Shown piece by piece: positions 62,778 through 64,000 of a stretch of 64,000 nucleotides of DNA. Source of the DNA: Hahella sp. KA22 (GTDB taxonomy: Bacteria > Pseudomonadota > Gammaproteobacteria > Pseudomonadales > Oleiphilaceae); assembly GCF_004135205.1 (NCBI RefSeq), contig NZ_CP035490.1, positions 6,501,501-6,565,500 of the forward strand, given 5' to 3'. The notes beneath the pieces are model-generated. The model was not told the origin of the DNA. It saw only the letters and a program-made list of their open reading frames with translations, and ran no database searches. The position numbers and the translations under genes are program-made. Numbering within the stretch: position 1 is the stretch's first letter; the number at the start of each line of letters is the position of its first letter.

Positions 62778-64000
62778 ATGACACCCGAACAATTGGCCGC
62801 CTATCATCAGGCGGGATATAACCGCGTCCCGGTCGTCCGCGAAGTAATGGCGGACCTGGACACTCCGTTGTCCACCTATCTGAAACTGGCCAACGCGCCC
62901 TATACCTACTTACTGGAATCCGTTCAGGGCGGCGACAAATGGGGGCGTTACTCCATCATTGGTCTGCCCTGTCGCAGCGTGTTGAAGGTTAACGGCCATC
63001 AGATCAATTTCTATGAAGACAATGGGCTCGTCGAGTCCACTGAAAGCGCTGATCCGCTGGCCTACATCGAGACCTTCCAGCAACGTTTCAAAGTGCCGGA
63101 CGTAGACGGCCTGCCCCGTTTCAACGGCGGACTGGTGGGCTACTTCGGCTACGACACCATTCGCTACATTGAACCGAAGCTGGCCAAAAGCACGCCGCCA
63201 GACCCTCTGGGCACGCCGGATATTCTGTTGATGGTGTCGGATGAGCTGGTGGTGTTCGATAACCTGAGCGGACGTCTGATGTTGATACATCATGTCGATC
63301 CTGGCGCAGCGGAAGCCAGCGAACGCGCCCAGGCCCGTCTGGATGAACTGGAAACCCTGTTGCGACGCCCCATTCCCGAGCACAACCTGCATGTCCAGCA
63401 AGACCTGCAGATTGCCGAGGAGGATTTCGCTTCCGGCTTCACACAACCGAACTTCGAAGCCGCCGTGGAGAAGATAAAAGAATACGTACTGGCGGGAGAC
63501 GTCATGCAGACAGTGATATCACAACGCATGTCCGTCCCCTTCACCGCCGAACCCATCAACCTGTATCGTTCTCTCCGCTGCCTCAACCCTTCACCTTACA
63601 TGTACCATCTGGATCTCGGCGATTTTCATGTCGTCGGCTCCTCACCGGAAATCCTCGCCCACCTGGAAGACGGCGTCGCCACCGTGCGGCCTATCGCCGG
63701 CACTCGTAAGCGGGGCGCCACCGAGGCGGAAGACAAGGCGTTGGAAGAAGAGCTGCTGGCGGACCCCAAAGAACTCGCCGAGCATTTGATGCTGATCGAT
63801 CTGGGTCGCAACGATGTTGGCCGCGTCAGTGATATCGGCAGCGTCGAACTGACCGACAAGATGGTGATCGAACGCTACTCTCATGTAATGCACATTGTCT
63901 CCAACGTCACCGGCAAACTACGCCAGGGCTTGAGCGCCATTGACGTACTGCGCGCCACCTTGCCCGCAGGTACGCTGAGCGGCGCCCCGAAAATTCGCGC
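62778..64000 (+). CDS. trpE: Anthranilate synthase component I, C-terminus outside window
   Basis: The first 407 residues or so of TrpE are present; the frame is open to the window end. It makes anthranilate from chorismate with the glutaminase TrpG. The N-terminal [18 protein letters not shown] contains the Leu-Leu-Glu-Ser Trp feedback site. Catalytic segments [44 protein letters not shown] and the start of [11 protein letters not shown] are visible. GGAGG (62762-62766) precedes ATG 62778. A Trp-codon leader lies upstream. Confidence 0.96.
   Translation, partial: MTPEQLAAYHQAGYNRVPVVREVMADLDTPLSTYLKLANAPYTYLLESVQGGDKWGRYSIIGLPCRSVLKVNGHQINFYEDNGLVESTESADPLAYIETFQQRFKVPDVDGLPRFNGGLVGYFGYDTIRYIEPKLAKSTPPDPLGTPDILLMVSDELVVFDNLSGRLMLIHHVDPGAAEASERAQARLDELETLLRRPIPEHNLHVQQDLQIAEEDFASGFTQPNFEAAVEKIKEYVLAGDVMQTVISQRMSVPFTAEPINLYRSLRCLNPSPYMYHLDLGDFHVVGSSPEILAHLEDGVATVRPIAGTRKRGATEAEDKALEEELLADPKELAEHLMLIDLGRNDVGRVSDIGSVELTDKMVIERYSHVMHIVSNVTGKLRQGLSAIDVLRATLPAGTLSGAPKIR

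Overview
The window looks like chromosome of a marine gammaproteobacterium close to Hahella (Oceanospirillales). This rests on gene content and on a gene order like that of Pseudomonas (lptD-surA-pdxA-ksgA-apaG-apaH, amgK-murU, rpe-gph, trpE); no database search was possible. I see no rRNA, tRNA, CRISPR array, transposase or integrase. Several ORF starts given here are internal to the longest open frame because a Shine-Dalgarno sequence and family length favour them.

Layout. 1-2.6 kb: the start of a periplasmic binding protein, then a porin plus PstS-like pair behind a run of five inverted repeats. 2.9-7.3 kb: two paralogous AraC regulators around a fructokinase/AGE-family sugar isomerase operon. 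7.4-14.2 kb: a gtsABCD-type sugar ABC transporter with a gltR/gtrS-like two-component system. Together these look like one module for aldohexose uptake and entry (probably glucose and/or mannose). 14.4-15.8 kb: two small membrane proteins. 15.9-17.5 kb: DAHP synthase behind an attenuator whose leader peptide is packed with Phe, Tyr and Trp codons. 17.6-23.9 kb: a YceH-like protein, a membrane J-domain protein, a VWA protein, prephenate dehydratase, an inositol-monophosphatase-family protein, a binding protein, SlmA and a DUF423 protein. 23.9-37.6 kb: a conserved block (apaH, apaG, ksgA, pdxA, surA, lptD; patatin, amgK, murU, djlA-like, DUF3530, rpe, gph).

37.7-62.5 kb lies between gph and trpE, which are neighbours in Pseudomonas, so it looks like an accessory insertion or a rearranged junction. 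It holds a type I secretion operon (ABC exporter, membrane fusion protein, small exported protein) with two RTX proteins built from long, nearly identical DNA repeats. Next is a three-gene operon of unknown function: a helix-hairpin-helix/double-zinc-ribbon protein, a 1124-residue double-zinc-ribbon/helical-repeat protein, and a DUF4123-like/DUF1266 protein. Then come a LysR regulator divergent from glutaryl-CoA dehydrogenase, a fused E1 alpha-beta 2-oxoacid dehydrogenase and a FabD-like acyltransferase. 62.6-64 kb: a Trp-codon leader peptide whose end overlaps a terminator, then trpE, cut by the window edge.

The observations most worth a second look are the three-aromatic attenuator of the DAHP synthase gene, the trpE leader with its unusual geometry, the zinc-ribbon/DUF4123-DUF1266 operon, the 603-bp RTX repeats, and the recurring strong hairpins without U-tracts at operon ends and in leaders.
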